A stretch of 35,504 nucleotides of DNA from Gammaproteobacteria bacterium (GCA_027452045.1 DAIDHH010000084.1:1-35504); one strand, 5' to 3'; counted from the stretch's first letter, positions 21,864-30,210 are shown. Made by a program: numbers and translations. Notes: generated from the letters alone by a model not told the origin.

Positions 21864-22442
21864 GTGCCCATGCTCACTGCATCCGGCCGGGCCTTCGAAC
21901 CCAAGTGTCTCGCAGCAGGCGTCAAGACCGAAGCCGTCTGCCTGCCCGACATTGCGCACGCACTGGCGCAGATCTGCCGATTCGGCGGGCACTGCAAGCG
22001 CCACTATTCCGTCGCCGAGCATTCCCTGTTCGTCGCGGACATCCTGAGGTCCCGGGGAATCTCGCCAGCCGGCCAACTCGCCGGTTTGTTGCACGACGCC
22101 CATGAGGCGTATTCCGGAGACATGCCTACGCCGATCAAGCACGCGCTCGGTGAGCCCTGGCGAGAATTCGAATCCGGAGTCGAGAAGGCCGTCCACGTCG
22201 CGCTCGGCGTGAGCGCTCTCATGGAGACATGGCTGGCGGCTGTTCACGACGCCGACCTCTGCGCCCTGGTGACCGAGATTCGGGCGCTCTTTCTCACCCC
22301 TGCGGACGCCGAGGCGCGCATCCGCGCGCTCGGCCTCGAGCACGTCGAGCCGCACAACGTGTGGCCCGCCGCTGCGGCACCCGGTATCGGACTCGCACAG
22401 CGGTTCCTCGAGCGCTACCACACGCTGCGGCAGGAGCTGTGA
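21864..22442 (+). CDS. HD-domain phosphohydrolase (YfbR-like)
   Basis: The protein has 192 residues. HYSVAEHSLFVADI (47–60), GLLHDAHEAYSGDMPTPIK (74–92) and VHDADLCALVTE carry the H…HD…D metal ligands of HD phosphohydrolases. The YSGDMPTPIK segment is typical of YfbR-type 5'-deoxynucleotidases and their phage relatives, which hydrolyse dNMPs. GTG at 21864 with AAGGA nine bases upstream is preferred over ATG at 21870. With the deoxyribonucleotidase at 29584 it suggests that the element manipulates nucleotide pools. Confidence 0.82.
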   Translation: MPMLTASGRAFEPKCLAAGVKTEAVCLPDIAHALAQICRFGGHCKRHYSVAEHSLFVADILRSRGISPAGQLAGLLHDAHEAYSGDMPTPIKHALGEPWREFESGVEKAVHVALGVSALMETWLAAVHDADLCALVTEIRALFLTPADAEARIRALGLEHVEPHNVWPAAAAPGIGLAQRFLERYHTLRQEL

Positions 22443-22444
22443 AC

Positions 22445-22849
22445 ATGCCGAACTTCGACATTCCCCAGTCCGTCGTGAACTGGCTGATCACGGGCGAACG
22501 CGGTCTGTCCAGTGAGTTCATCGTCGAGTACCTGTACGGTTTCCCTCTTCTCGAAGGGCATTGGCGGAGAACGCCCCATCACCCGTTCGACCCGTCTGAT
22601 CTGCGGCGATGTCTCTTGCTGCTCGCGGACTCCCCCGAAACGGCCACCGAGCTTCCGCGCATGCGCGCGGCGAGCCCAGTATGGGCGCGCCTGCTGGACG
22701 CATGGCCGACGCTCGCGGCGCAGCTCACCGAGGAGATCGGCGACCTGCGCGGACCGGCGAACTGGTCGGCGCCGCTCACCTACGCGGCCATGAAGCGGGT
22801 CCTCAATGAGCCGCATGACACATCGGACGCGCCGGTCCGGATGAGATGA
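22445..22849 (+). CDS. Hypothetical phage protein
   Basis: The protein has 134 residues from ATG at 22445, with GGAG eight bases upstream. It contains HHPFDPSDLRRCLLLLADSP, ARLLDAWPTLAAQLTEEIGD and WSAPLTYAAMKRVL, mostly helical. It resembles small phage proteins of unknown function that follow HD or Dcm genes, but I cannot name the family. Confidence 0.6.
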   Translation: MPNFDIPQSVVNWLITGERGLSSEFIVEYLYGFPLLEGHWRRTPHHPFDPSDLRRCLLLLADSPETATELPRMRAASPVWARLLDAWPTLAAQLTEEIGDLRGPANWSAPLTYAAMKRVLNEPHDTSDAPVRMR

Positions 22850-22853
22850 AGCC

Positions 22854-23573
22854 ATGAGGCTGAGTGCACTCCTCGAGACCCTCCAAAGCATCCTGGCGAC
22901 GCGCAGGGACGCGTCGCATCGACATATCATCGTAGTCACCGCCATTCTCGGCACGCTCGCGCTCTGCGCTTGCGGCAAGCACTCTCCCGCGGCCGCGCGC
23001 TGGCGCGCCGAGGCGTGGAAACACGGACGCGAGGTGGCGTGGACTTTCCGGTCGCGCGATGCGGATCGGCCTTACCACACACCCGCGCCGCACGCGCATG
23101 ATCCACTCCATCCCCTTCGGAACGCGCGCCCCAATCCGTCCCTGACCCCGGGTGCCCTCAATCCCGCCGTCACCCAGGCGAATATTCACGAGACGATTTG
23201 CGTGCCGGGTTACTCGCGCAGCATCCGCCCGCCCGAAGACTACACCGAGCGGCTGAAGCGCTTACAGATCCGCGAGTACGGATACCGCGATCGTTGGCTT
23301 CGTGACTATGAGGAAGATCACCTCATCGCTTTGTCCCTGGGGGGCTCGCCGACGAGCCCGGAGAACCTCTGGCCGCAGCCCCATCATGTCGTCGAAGGAT
23401 GGGGCAGTTACGCGAAAGATCGGCTCGAGGCCCGGCTGCATTGGCTGGTGTGCCACCGTGGGCTTCGCTTGACCACAGCGCAACGCGCACTGGCACATGA
23501 CTGGATTGCGGCATACCAGCGATTCGTCGGGCCGGTACCCGACAATCGCCAGCTACATTGGGATCGCGGCTGA
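22854..23573 (+). CDS. Membrane-anchored HNH-nuclease-like protein
   Basis: The protein has 239 residues. An N-terminal hydrophobic segment HIIVVTAILGTLALCACGKH (24–43) could be a signal peptide with a weak lipobox (Cys 38 or 40). The C-terminal part has NPAVTQANIHETICVPGYSR (103–122) and EEDHLIALSLGGSPTSPENL (153–172). The DH…N spacing is that of HNH-like nucleases; the TICxPGYSxSIRPP motif is shared by secreted bacterial proteins with this domain. A nuclease exposed outside the membrane could hinder other DNA entering, which is speculation. Substrate unknown. Confidence 0.65.
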   Translation: MRLSALLETLQSILATRRDASHRHIIVVTAILGTLALCACGKHSPAAARWRAEAWKHGREVAWTFRSRDADRPYHTPAPHAHDPLHPLRNARPNPSLTPGALNPAVTQANIHETICVPGYSRSIRPPEDYTERLKRLQIREYGYRDRWLRDYEEDHLIALSLGGSPTSPENLWPQPHHVVEGWGSYAKDRLEARLHWLVCHRGLRLTTAQRALAHDWIAAYQRFVGPVPDNRQLHWDRG

Positions 23574-23607
23574 TGACCGAGAACATCACCACCGGAGACA
23601 ATCACTC

Positions 23608-24192
23608 ATGAGAATCCCACATACCACGGTTATGTTGAGCGCCATCACCCTCCTCAACATCGCCTTCGTGCTGCTCGCCATCGTGGGCAACGAGTTCATC
23701 CGCCGGCGCGATGCGAGGGGGTGGCAATTCTGGATCCCCGCGAACGCCCTCGCCGTGCTGTACTTCGCCCTGCTGCGCGAGTGGTGGACGCTGGCACTCT
23801 TCGCCTACTACTTCCTTACCTCGATCCTGGGACTCATTCATTGGCGGCGGACCGAGCGGCGCGCGGCGACGCACCGCCTCCTGTTTGTGCGCGACGAAGG
23901 GTTCGACTTCTTTTCGAGTCCCGCCATGCGCGAGGCTATGGGGCGGGCGGTGGCGCGCCGGCATGATTCCGATGCGCCAGGCCGCCCTGCGCCCATCCAG
24001 CCGGCCCGGCGCGCCGAACCCCGCCTGAGCGGCGAGTTGCGCGCCGCGGTGCGGCGGCCCGAGCCGCTCGCACAGCCCCTGCTGATCGAGCGCGAGGCGC
24101 TCCGGATTCGCGAGTCGATCCGGATCGTGCCCGACCGCGATGATATGTCCCCGCTTGAGTCGGACTTCACCCTCCTCGCGCGTCAGGAGTGA
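23608..24192 (+). CDS. Small membrane protein, possibly PnuC-related
   Basis: The protein has 194 residues from ATG at 23608. Hydrophobic segments lie at about 8–28, 42–56 and 60–78. WWTLALFAYYFLTSILGLIHW resembles the last helices of PnuC-type vitamin transporters, but the protein is too short for a full transporter. The C-terminal half is Arg/Pro-rich and soluble, and includes FSSPAMREAMGRAVARRHDS. Function unknown. Confidence 0.5.
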   Translation: MRIPHTTVMLSAITLLNIAFVLLAIVGNEFIRRRDARGWQFWIPANALAVLYFALLREWWTLALFAYYFLTSILGLIHWRRTERRAATHRLLFVRDEGFDFFSSPAMREAMGRAVARRHDSDAPGRPAPIQPARRAEPRLSGELRAAVRRPEPLAQPLLIEREALRIRESIRIVPDRDDMSPLESDFTLLARQE

Positions 24193-24199
24193 GCGCGTC

Positions 24200-24445
24200 A
24201 TGCGATTCACGCTCGCCGTCCTCCTCGCTTGCACGCTTCAATCGGGTATAGCTGTACCGCCAAGCACCCGCTGCCGAAGCGTCGTGATCGCAGTGAGTCC
24301 CTGGAACGGTAACTTACGCGGCGTTTGGACCGCGCGGGTTTATCCGAGCAACCGGGCGTGTTTCGCGGCGCTCGACCCCTCCGGTCTCACGACTGTCGGC
24401 TCTCGCACCTACTACGCCGTGCACACCTGTATCGGGGAACGATGA
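24200..24445 (+). CDS. Small exported protein
   Basis: The protein has 81 residues from ATG at 24200. MRFTLAVLLACTLQSGIAVP reads as a cleavable signal peptide. The mature part has three Cys residues that could form a disulfide. It ends with an ATGATG overlap into the next ORF. Function unknown. Confidence 0.5.
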   Translation: MRFTLAVLLACTLQSGIAVPPSTRCRSVVIAVSPWNGNLRGVWTARVYPSNRACFAALDPSGLTTVGSRTYYAVHTCIGER

Positions 24446-24555
24446 TGTCGTATTTCTTCTTCGGAGTCTGGCTCGGACTCACGATCGGCGGATGGGCCTG
24501 CTTGGGATTGATCTTTCGCATGGGCATAGAGGGTTGCTTCAATGACCCTGCATGA
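24442..24555 (+). CDS. 37-residue single-span membrane peptide
   Basis: The ATG at 24442 overlaps the previous stop, and the end overlaps the next gene by 14 bp. MSYFFFGVWLGLTIGGWACL and then GLIFRMG form one continuous hydrophobic helix. Tight overlaps on both sides support it. Confidence 0.5.
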   Translation: MMSYFFFGVWLGLTIGGWACLGLIFRMGIEGCFNDPA

Positions 24556-25105
24556 ACTTGAGGCCATCCGTGAACGGGACCGCCAAACCACTCCGCGCAG
24601 TGCGGCCGATTGGGACCGCCGCACGTTGTTGGCGATAGTGGATACGCTGGTGCAACGCGACCGCGAGGCCGCAACGCACGTCGAGAGCATCATCGCGATG
24701 CGAACGGCCTTCACCGGAGAGCCTCCATACGTCGGCTGGAAAGGACTCGGATTGGCACTCTCGGAAGCGCTGGATGAACGCGATCGCTTGAAGGCAGAAG
24801 AGACCCGGCGCCGCGATGAGGAATTGCGCGATGTCCAGGGACATACACACGCGGTCGAGGCGGCCTACGACGCCGGATTCGCCATGTGCGCCGCGGAATG
24901 GTCCCATCGCGACGATCTCATCGCGGATATCGGTTCGCCAGCCTATCTCGCGGACCGGGAAAGGGCGCTCGCGCGGCAGGCTCGGCCCGGCGATCAGGGC
25001 GCATCGCAGCGATGCGTCGAATGCGATGCGCCTGTCCGGCCGGGCGACTGTGACCGAGCGATCTGCCCGCATAGACTCGCTGCCCTTTCAGCGACACCGC
25101 AGTGA
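24542..25105 (+). CDS. Coiled-coil protein with C-terminal zinc-finger-like motif
   Basis: The protein has 187 residues. The N-terminus (MTLHELEAIRERDRQTTPRS) and middle (EALDERDRLKAEETRRRDEE) are charged helices. Near the end are CVECDAPVRPGDCDRAICPH (about 158–177), a Cys/His cluster likely to bind zinc. It ends with a GTGA overlap into the XF1762-like gene. No family is recognised. Confidence 0.55.
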   Translation: MTLHELEAIRERDRQTTPRSAADWDRRTLLAIVDTLVQRDREAATHVESIIAMRTAFTGEPPYVGWKGLGLALSEALDERDRLKAEETRRRDEELRDVQGHTHAVEAAYDAGFAMCAAEWSHRDDLIADIGSPAYLADRERALARQARPGDQGASQRCVECDAPVRPGDCDRAICPHRLAALSATPQ

Positions 25106-25581
25106 GGAATGGGATTGTGCTCGAACTCGTCCCCATGACGGTGAAAACCGCTCAGCGCCTGGTCAGGCAGTGGCACCGCCACCTGCCCACCGTCCAGGGC
25201 GGCCTCTTCGCCGCAGCCGTCGCGGAAGGCGATGAGGTTGTCGGCGTTGGCATTGCCGGCAATCCATGCCGGGTCTGGCAGGGCACCGGCCGCATCTATA
25301 TCTTGCGGATCGCCGTCCGGGAGGGCATCCCGAATGGCTGCTCGATGCTCTACGGCGCGCTCGCGCGCGCCGCGAAAGCCCTCGGATACACCGAGGTTTG
25401 GACCTACACCCTCCCCGAGGAACCCGGCACATCGCTGCGTGCCGCCGGCTTCGCGTACATGGGCACAACGGACGGTGGCGAGTGGGACCGCCCCGAGCGG
25501 CCCCGGCAACTCGCACTCCACCCCGAGCCGAAACGCCGCTGGCGGCGGCGGCTTTCCGCACTGAGCGCCGCGAGGGCATAA
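25102..25581 (+). CDS. XF1762-family protein (GNAT-like fold)
   Basis: The protein has 159 residues from GTG at 25102 (GTGA overlap). It shows RQWHRHLPTVQGGLFAAAV, then EGDEVVGVGIAGNPCRVWQG, GIPNGCSMLYGALARAAKAL and TYTLPEEPGTSLRAAGF. These are the conserved blocks of the phage/prophage XF1762 family, which looks like an acetyltransferase fold. The substrate is unknown. The family is common in prophages of Xylella and its relatives. Confidence 0.8.
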   Translation: MRNGIVLELVPMTVKTAQRLVRQWHRHLPTVQGGLFAAAVAEGDEVVGVGIAGNPCRVWQGTGRIYILRIAVREGIPNGCSMLYGALARAAKALGYTEVWTYTLPEEPGTSLRAAGFAYMGTTDGGEWDRPERPRQLALHPEPKRRWRRRLSALSAARA

Positions 25582-25584
25582 CCA

Positions 25585-25920
25585 ATGGGCGTTTACGTCG
25601 ATCAAGCTCAATACCGATATGGCAGGATGCTCATGTGCCATCTGCTGGCCGACTCGCCGGCCGAGCTGCACGCGATGGTCGAGCGCATCGGCGTTGCGCG
25701 GCGCTGGTACCAGCACTCGGCGAGCACGCCTCACTACGATATCGCCAAGGGGAAGCGCGCGCTCGCCCTCCGCTTCGGTGCCATCGAGGTCGACCGCACG
25801 GAGCTCGCCGCGATAATCCATCGCATCCATGACGGAATTCGTGAACGCACGTCCGTCGGATTGGCGTGGGCGGAGGACATCCTGCATCACCGACGTGCCA
25901 GAGGCTCCGTCCAGTCATGA
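25585..25920 (+). CDS. DUF4031-family protein
   Basis: The protein has 111 residues. MGVYVDQAQYRYGRMLMCHL, LLADSPAELHAMVERIGVAR, then HYDIAKGKRALALRFGAIEV follow DUF4031: an N-terminal VYVD strand, a MCHL…DS…ELH block and HYD…R…A…GA. The conserved His/Asp residues suggest a metal-dependent enzyme, but no activity is known. It is often found in phage early operons. It ends with an ATGA overlap into the next gene. Confidence 0.78.
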   Translation: MGVYVDQAQYRYGRMLMCHLLADSPAELHAMVERIGVARRWYQHSASTPHYDIAKGKRALALRFGAIEVDRTELAAIIHRIHDGIRERTSVGLAWAEDILHHRRARGSVQS

Positions 25921-26345
25921 CCGACAACGTCGTCCTCTTCGCGGACATGGCATTCAAGCTCCGCGGGGCGCGCTTGTTCCCAGATGACCGGTGCGAACAC
26001 AAGAAAGTCACCCTCGACGATAACGGCGGGATCGTGACTTGCGATGATTGCGGTCGGCAACTGGATGCCTATCTGACGCTCCGGCGAATGTGCGCGAAGT
26101 GGGACGAGCATAAGCGCGAACTCGATGCCTACCGAGATCGACTCGCACGCGAGGCCGAAGGCTCCATGGTTTTGCGAGCGGCTCGCCAAGTCGAGAAGGC
26201 GTGGCGAAGCCGCTCGATGGCCCCGATTTGCCCGCACTGCGGCCAGGCAATCTTGCCCCAAGACGGCTTTGGCACCGCCGGCTTCGTCAACCTGCAGATG
26301 GAACTGCATCGGCGGAAGTTCAAGCAATCTACCGACGGAAGGTGA
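25917..26345 (+). CDS. Zinc-binding hypothetical protein
   Basis: The protein has 142 residues from ATG at 25917 (ATGA overlap). RCEHKKVTLDDNGGIVTCDD then CGRQLDAY gives one Cys/His cluster, and ICPHCGQAIL near the C-terminus gives a second CxxC. A charged helix separates them (KWDEHKRELDAYRDRLAREA). It may be a nucleic-acid-binding adaptor for the nuclease and helicase genes that follow; that is inferred from position. Confidence 0.55.
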   Translation: MTDNVVLFADMAFKLRGARLFPDDRCEHKKVTLDDNGGIVTCDDCGRQLDAYLTLRRMCAKWDEHKRELDAYRDRLAREAEGSMVLRAARQVEKAWRSRSMAPICPHCGQAILPQDGFGTAGFVNLQMELHRRKFKQSTDGR

Positions 26346-26348
26346 GGC

Positions 26349-26807
26349 GTGACAACCCTGCAACACCACCATACCGGACCGTCCACACCACCACCTAGCG
26401 CCGGATGCCCCGGCACTCAGTCTCTCTGCGCTTCCCTCGTGCGGCTGCTCTCGCGCACCCGCGTCGATCTCTCTTCCGAGAAGGCCATGCAGTCCGGTAT
26501 CGCTGACGCCCTTACGACCGCCGGCCTCCCCTTCGAGCGCGAGTACCGGCTTTCGAGCGAAGACATCCCCGACTTCCTGATCCCATGCCCCCGCGAGCTC
26601 ACCCGGTGGGTCGCGGTCGAATGCAAGCTCAAGGGTCGGGGCGGCGGGCCGCGCAAGATCGACATCTACCGCCAGATCGAGCGGTACGCGCGGCATCCGG
26701 AGGTCGCCGCCATCATCCTCGCCTCAAATCTCAGCATGGGGCTGCCGGCCGAGATCGGCGGCAAGCCCGTGTATGTCGCTTCCCTCTCCAAGGGGTGGCT
26801 GCTGTGA
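26349..26807 (+). CDS. PD-(D/E)XK nuclease-like protein
   Basis: The protein has 152 residues from GTG at 26349. KAMQSGIADALTTAGLPFER (45–64), then IPDFLIP (73–79) and VAVECKLKG (88–96) give the D75…E91-x-K93 core of PD-(D/E)XK nucleases, with E44 as a possible additional ligand. RKIDIYRQIERYARHPEVAA follows, as in VRR-NUC/Holliday-junction-type relatives. It ends with a GTGA overlap into the SNF2 gene; a small nuclease paired with an SNF2 helicase is a frequent phage replication/recombination arrangement. Confidence 0.75.
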   Translation: MTTLQHHHTGPSTPPPSAGCPGTQSLCASLVRLLSRTRVDLSSEKAMQSGIADALTTAGLPFEREYRLSSEDIPDFLIPCPRELTRWVAVECKLKGRGGGPRKIDIYRQIERYARHPEVAAIILASNLSMGLPAEIGGKPVYVASLSKGWLL

Positions 26808-28573
26808 GCAGCAGCACTGCGTGCAGCATTCCCTTACCGCTTGCGATTCCGCAGCAAGCACGCGGACCGGTGGGCCGGACCTATGGGACCATGCAGTTAA
26901 CTCCTGATGGCAAGCGGTGGGAACTCACGGACCTCGAACCGCACGTCGCGATCCGCTTCAAGCACCTCTTCCCGCGTGTGCCGAAGGAATCGGCCGGCCC
27001 CTTCCACCTGCCGAACGATCTGATGCACGCTGCGGACCTCGAGTGGTTCACCTTGCGCTATCCGCTCGCCATGACGGCCGAAGATCGTCACGTCCTCGAG
27101 ACCGGCCGGCGTGGATGGGACCTCGAGCAGGCCGAACTCGAGCGCATCCTGCTGCCCGACTATCGAGCGCCCGCCATCGACGGCGTGAGGCCCGGACAGC
27201 GGATCCGCGACTACCAGGCGCAGGCGATCGAGGTTCTGCGTAGGCGCAAGAGTCTTCTCCTCGGTGATGAGGGCGGACTCGGCAAGACCTACACCGCGGC
27301 GGGATTCCTCGCGAGCACACCGGGTACGCTGCCCGCCGCCGTCGTCTGCGATGCCCACATGCAGCAGCAGTGGGTGGACAAGATCACCGCCTTCACGGCG
27401 CTCTCGGTCCACCTGATCAAGAAGGGCTCTCCGTACAACCTGCCGCCTGCGGACGTGTACATCTTTCGCGTGAGTCAGATCGGCGGGTGGATCCAGTTCT
27501 TCAAGTCGCACGGGGGTTTCTTCAAGGCTGCTGTGTATGACGAGCCGCAGAGCCTGCGCACCGGCAAGGGTACGCAGAAAGGTGCCGCGGCGTTCCTTCT
27601 CTCCCAGGGGGTCACGTACCGCCTCGGGCTCACCGCCACGCCGATCTACAACTACGGCATCGAGATGTGGAACGTGATGCAGTTCATCGACGACGCGGTG
27701 CTCGGCGAGTGGGCGGACTTCGAGCGCGAATGGGTCCTGCGGACGGTATCCCTGGGACAGGCCGGCGGGAGGATCAAGGACCCGAAGGCCCTCGGCACGT
27801 ACCTGCGCGAGCAGCACGCCCTCATCCGCCGGCTCAAGAGCGACGTGGGGCAGCAACTGCCCAGGACTTCCATCATCGTCGAGACCATCGACTATGATGC
27901 GAAAACCGTCGAATCTGTCGAAGCGCTCGCTCAGCAGCTCGCCATTCGGGCTACCACCGGCAGCTTCATCGAGCGCGGCCAGGCGGCCCGCGAGCTCGAT
28001 ATCATGGTCCGCCAGACCACAGGGATCGCCAAGGCCAAAGCCGTCGCGACGTTCGCGCGACTCATGGTGGAAGCCGGCGAGCCAGTGCTGCTCGTCGGGT
28101 GGCACCGCGAGGTCTATCGGATCTGGCTCGAGGCACTCGCGGACTTGAAGCCCGCGATGTACACCGGGTCCGAGACCGCCGCGCGCAAGGAAGCCGAGAA
28201 GCGCCGGTTTCTCGATGGAGACACCGACATCCTGATTCTGTCGCTGCGCTCCGGCGCGGGCGTGGACGGCCTTCAGTACCGCTCCTCCGTCGTGATTCTC
28301 GGAGAGCTCGATTGGTCGCCCGGCATCCACCAGCAGATTCTCTGGCGGCTTGATCGAGAAGGCCAGAAGAACCCGGTGACATGCTTCCTGCTCGTGACCG
28401 ATGACGGCTCTGACCCGCCCATGATGGACGTGCTCGGGATCAAGAAAAGCGAGGCCACGCAGATCGTGGACCCCCATCTCGGTGTGCAAGTCGCGCAGAG
28501 CGACGAGAGTCACCTCAGACGGCTGGTGGAACGGTATCTCTCGCGCGGTGCTGATATCAAGCAACAGGCATGA
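26804..28573 (+). CDS. SNF2-family (SF2) helicase/ATPase
   Basis: The protein has 589 residues from GTG at 26804. RIRDYQAQAIEVLRRRKSLL precedes Walker A GDEGGLGKT (154–162); motif II is DEPQ (246–249) rather than DEAH; motif III is LTATP (276–280). The C-terminal lobe has LVGWHREVYRIW, TDILILSLRSGAGVDGLQY and the arginine-finger motif QQILWRLDREGQ (about 510–521). This is the phage SNF2 type, which probably remodels DNA during replication or recombination with the overlapping nuclease gene. Confidence 0.88.
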   Translation: MSSSTACSIPLPLAIPQQARGPVGRTYGTMQLTPDGKRWELTDLEPHVAIRFKHLFPRVPKESAGPFHLPNDLMHAADLEWFTLRYPLAMTAEDRHVLETGRRGWDLEQAELERILLPDYRAPAIDGVRPGQRIRDYQAQAIEVLRRRKSLLLGDEGGLGKTYTAAGFLASTPGTLPAAVVCDAHMQQQWVDKITAFTALSVHLIKKGSPYNLPPADVYIFRVSQIGGWIQFFKSHGGFFKAAVYDEPQSLRTGKGTQKGAAAFLLSQGVTYRLGLTATPIYNYGIEMWNVMQFIDDAVLGEWADFEREWVLRTVSLGQAGGRIKDPKALGTYLREQHALIRRLKSDVGQQLPRTSIIVETIDYDAKTVESVEALAQQLAIRATTGSFIERGQAARELDIMVRQTTGIAKAKAVATFARLMVEAGEPVLLVGWHREVYRIWLEALADLKPAMYTGSETAARKEAEKRRFLDGDTDILILSLRSGAGVDGLQYRSSVVILGELDWSPGIHQQILWRLDREGQKNPVTCFLLVTDDGSDPPMMDVLGIKKSEATQIVDPHLGVQVAQSDESHLRRLVERYLSRGADIKQQA

Positions 28574-28582
28574 GGATAAATC

Positions 28583-28882
28583 ATGAGCGACCCGATTCAA
28601 TATCGGTATCCCACCAATCCTTCTTGGAATGAAATATGCGACTGGGCTCAAACTATCGCCGGGCGCGCGGTTCTGCGAGGTTCCATTGGCATTTGGGAGT
28701 ACGGTCCAGAAGCCGGACCGAACCTACGTATATTCGTCGACGAGGCTGTTTCCGGATTTCTCACGGACGAATTGCGAGCGCAACTCGAAGATGACTTATC
28801 TGAGAATCCTGACGGAATAGTTGTGCGGGCAGTGGCATGGCAGTGCCACCGGCGCCGCCCTCACGGTAGAAAAAGCAAATGA
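28583..28882 (+). CDS. AT-richer hypothetical protein
   Basis: The protein has 99 residues from ATG at 28583, with GAGG seven bases upstream. It reads MSDPIQYRYPTNPSWNEICD, then RGSIGIWEYGPEAGPNLRIF. Codons ending in A or T are much more frequent than in neighbouring genes, which hints at a more recent arrival. It ends with an ATGA overlap into the next small ORF. No family is recognised. Confidence 0.55.
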   Translation: MSDPIQYRYPTNPSWNEICDWAQTIAGRAVLRGSIGIWEYGPEAGPNLRIFVDEAVSGFLTDELRAQLEDDLSENPDGIVVRAVAWQCHRRRPHGRKSK

Positions 28883-29007
28883 ATCAACAGCCGATGCCCT
28901 GGAACCGCATGGTCCAGCACGTGCCGACGACGCAGGGGAATGCTAGTGAACAGGCGACCCCATGCCCGTCCACGACGGGCGCAGGAGACGTGACATGCGT
29001 GGCGTGA
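28879..29007 (+). CDS. 42-residue coupled ORF before ssb
   Basis: The ATG at 28879 overlaps the previous stop by 4 bp, and the stop at 29005–29007 lies 13 bp inside ssb. It encodes [20 protein letters not shown] and 22 more polar residues. Overlaps at both ends fit the operon style and would couple ssb translation to the upstream gene. Confidence 0.4.
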   Translation: MNQQPMPWNRMVQHVPTTQGNASEQATPCPSTTGAGDVTCVA

Positions 29008-29564
29008 ACAAGGTGATCTTGGTCGGAAACCTGGGACAGAACCCTGACATCCGTGCCCTGCCCTCGGGCTCGGCCGTGGCGAACGTCAGTCTCGCCACGA
29101 ACGAGTCCTGGCGCGACAAGCAGACCGGCGAGCAACACGAGCGTACGGAGTGGCACCGGTGCGTGTTCTTCGGCCGGCTCGCCGAAATCGTGGGCCAATA
29201 CCTGCGCAAGGGCTCTCAGATTTACGTCGAGGGGAGCCTGCGCACGCGCAAGTGGCAGGACTCGAACGGCGTTGATCGTTACAGCACCGAGATCATCGTG
29301 AACGACCTGCAGATGCTCGGCGGTCCCGCGAGCCGCGGATCGGAGAACCGGGCACAAGGCGCGTCCCCGAACCCGTCGAACCGGTCCGCGACCGGCGCTG
29401 CCGCCGCAGGTGGGAATGCCGCAGCGCAGCCAGCGCCCGCCGCAGGAGCGCCGTCCGCAGGACTCGACTTCGATGATGACATTCCCTTTGCCTGGGGCGC
29501 GCTTCTGCCCATCGGTGCCCTACTCGCCGCCCTCGCCCCGCACGTTGCGCGGCTCCTCGCCTGA
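28995..29564 (+). CDS. ssb: Single-stranded DNA-binding protein with hydrophobic C-terminal extension
   Basis: The protein has 189 residues from ATG at 28995, with GGAG upstream. The OB-fold begins [20 protein letters not shown] and includes [16 protein letters not shown] and [20 protein letters not shown]. The linker is Ala/Gly/Pro-rich. The usual SSB tip DFDDDIPF is present at 158–165, but the protein continues for 24 hydrophobic residues ([20 protein letters not shown] and on) instead of ending there. The acidic tip normally must be terminal to dock partner proteins, so this tail could alter or block docking. The extension keeps the local GC-ending codon use. Confidence 0.93.
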   Translation: MRGVNKVILVGNLGQNPDIRALPSGSAVANVSLATNESWRDKQTGEQHERTEWHRCVFFGRLAEIVGQYLRKGSQIYVEGSLRTRKWQDSNGVDRYSTEIIVNDLQMLGGPASRGSENRAQGASPNPSNRSATGAAAAGGNAAAQPAPAAGAPSAGLDFDDDIPFAWGALLPIGALLAALAPHVARLLA

Positions 29565-29583
29565 CTCTTCGCCGGCCCGCCCT

Positions 29584-30210
29584 ATGCTGATACTGCTCGA
29601 TCAGGACGGCGTGCTCGCGGACTTCGAGCGCGGATTCCGCGACGCGTGGAACCTGCGCTATGCCGATCAGATGCCGGCGCTCGGGCCGGCCGATCGCAAG
29701 TCGTTTCACTTGCGCGAGGATTACCCTGCGCGCCTGTATGACGCGGTGCGAAGTATTTACGAGGCACCGGGGTTTTATCGCAATCTCCTTCCGATGCCGG
29801 GCGCGCTCGAGGGCGCGCGCGGCCTGCTCGAGGAAGGGCATGACGTGCGAATCTGCACTTCCCCGCTCACCTTCTGGCGTCACTGCGTGCCGGAGAAGTA
29901 CGAGTGGGTCGAGCGGCACCTCGGGGCAGACTTCCTGCAACGGCTGATCGTCACGAAGGACAAGACCTTGGTGCGCGGCCACGTGCTCGTGGATGACAAG
30001 CCGCGCATCGATGGCGCCGAAATGCCGCTGTGGCGTCACGTGATCTTCGATGCGCCATACAACGCGAACGCCGCCGGGCCCCGCATGACCTGGCGCACCT
30101 GGCGCGAGACGATGGTTCGCGTGGAAAATCAGATGAGCGCGAAGTCCCATATGGACACGCGACCGAGGATTTCCGTACCCTCCGACCGTTCAGCGGACGA
30201 GGGACGCTGA
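29584..30210 (+). CDS. 5'(3')-deoxyribonucleotidase-like HAD phosphatase
   Basis: The protein has 208 residues from ATG at 29584. The N-terminus LLDQDGVLADFERGF carries the HAD nucleophile and acid Asp 6 and Asp 8. RICTSPLTFWRHCVPEKYEW provides the motif II Ser/Thr, VTKDKTLVRGHVLVDDKPRI the motif III Lys and motif IV DD. This is the NT5C-type deoxyribonucleotidase pattern; such enzymes dephosphorylate dNMPs. It lies 19 bp after ssb. The last 30 residues are polar and probably disordered. Confidence 0.82.
   Translation: MLILLDQDGVLADFERGFRDAWNLRYADQMPALGPADRKSFHLREDYPARLYDAVRSIYEAPGFYRNLLPMPGALEGARGLLEEGHDVRICTSPLTFWRHCVPEKYEWVERHLGADFLQRLIVTKDKTLVRGHVLVDDKPRIDGAEMPLWRHVIFDAPYNANAAGPRMTWRTWRETMVRVENQMSAKSHMDTRPRISVPSDRSADEGR

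Noticed and set aside
26897-28651. A long minus-strand open frame opposite the SNF2 gene
   Set aside because: The plus strand has all helicase motifs; the antisense product has no recognisable pattern.
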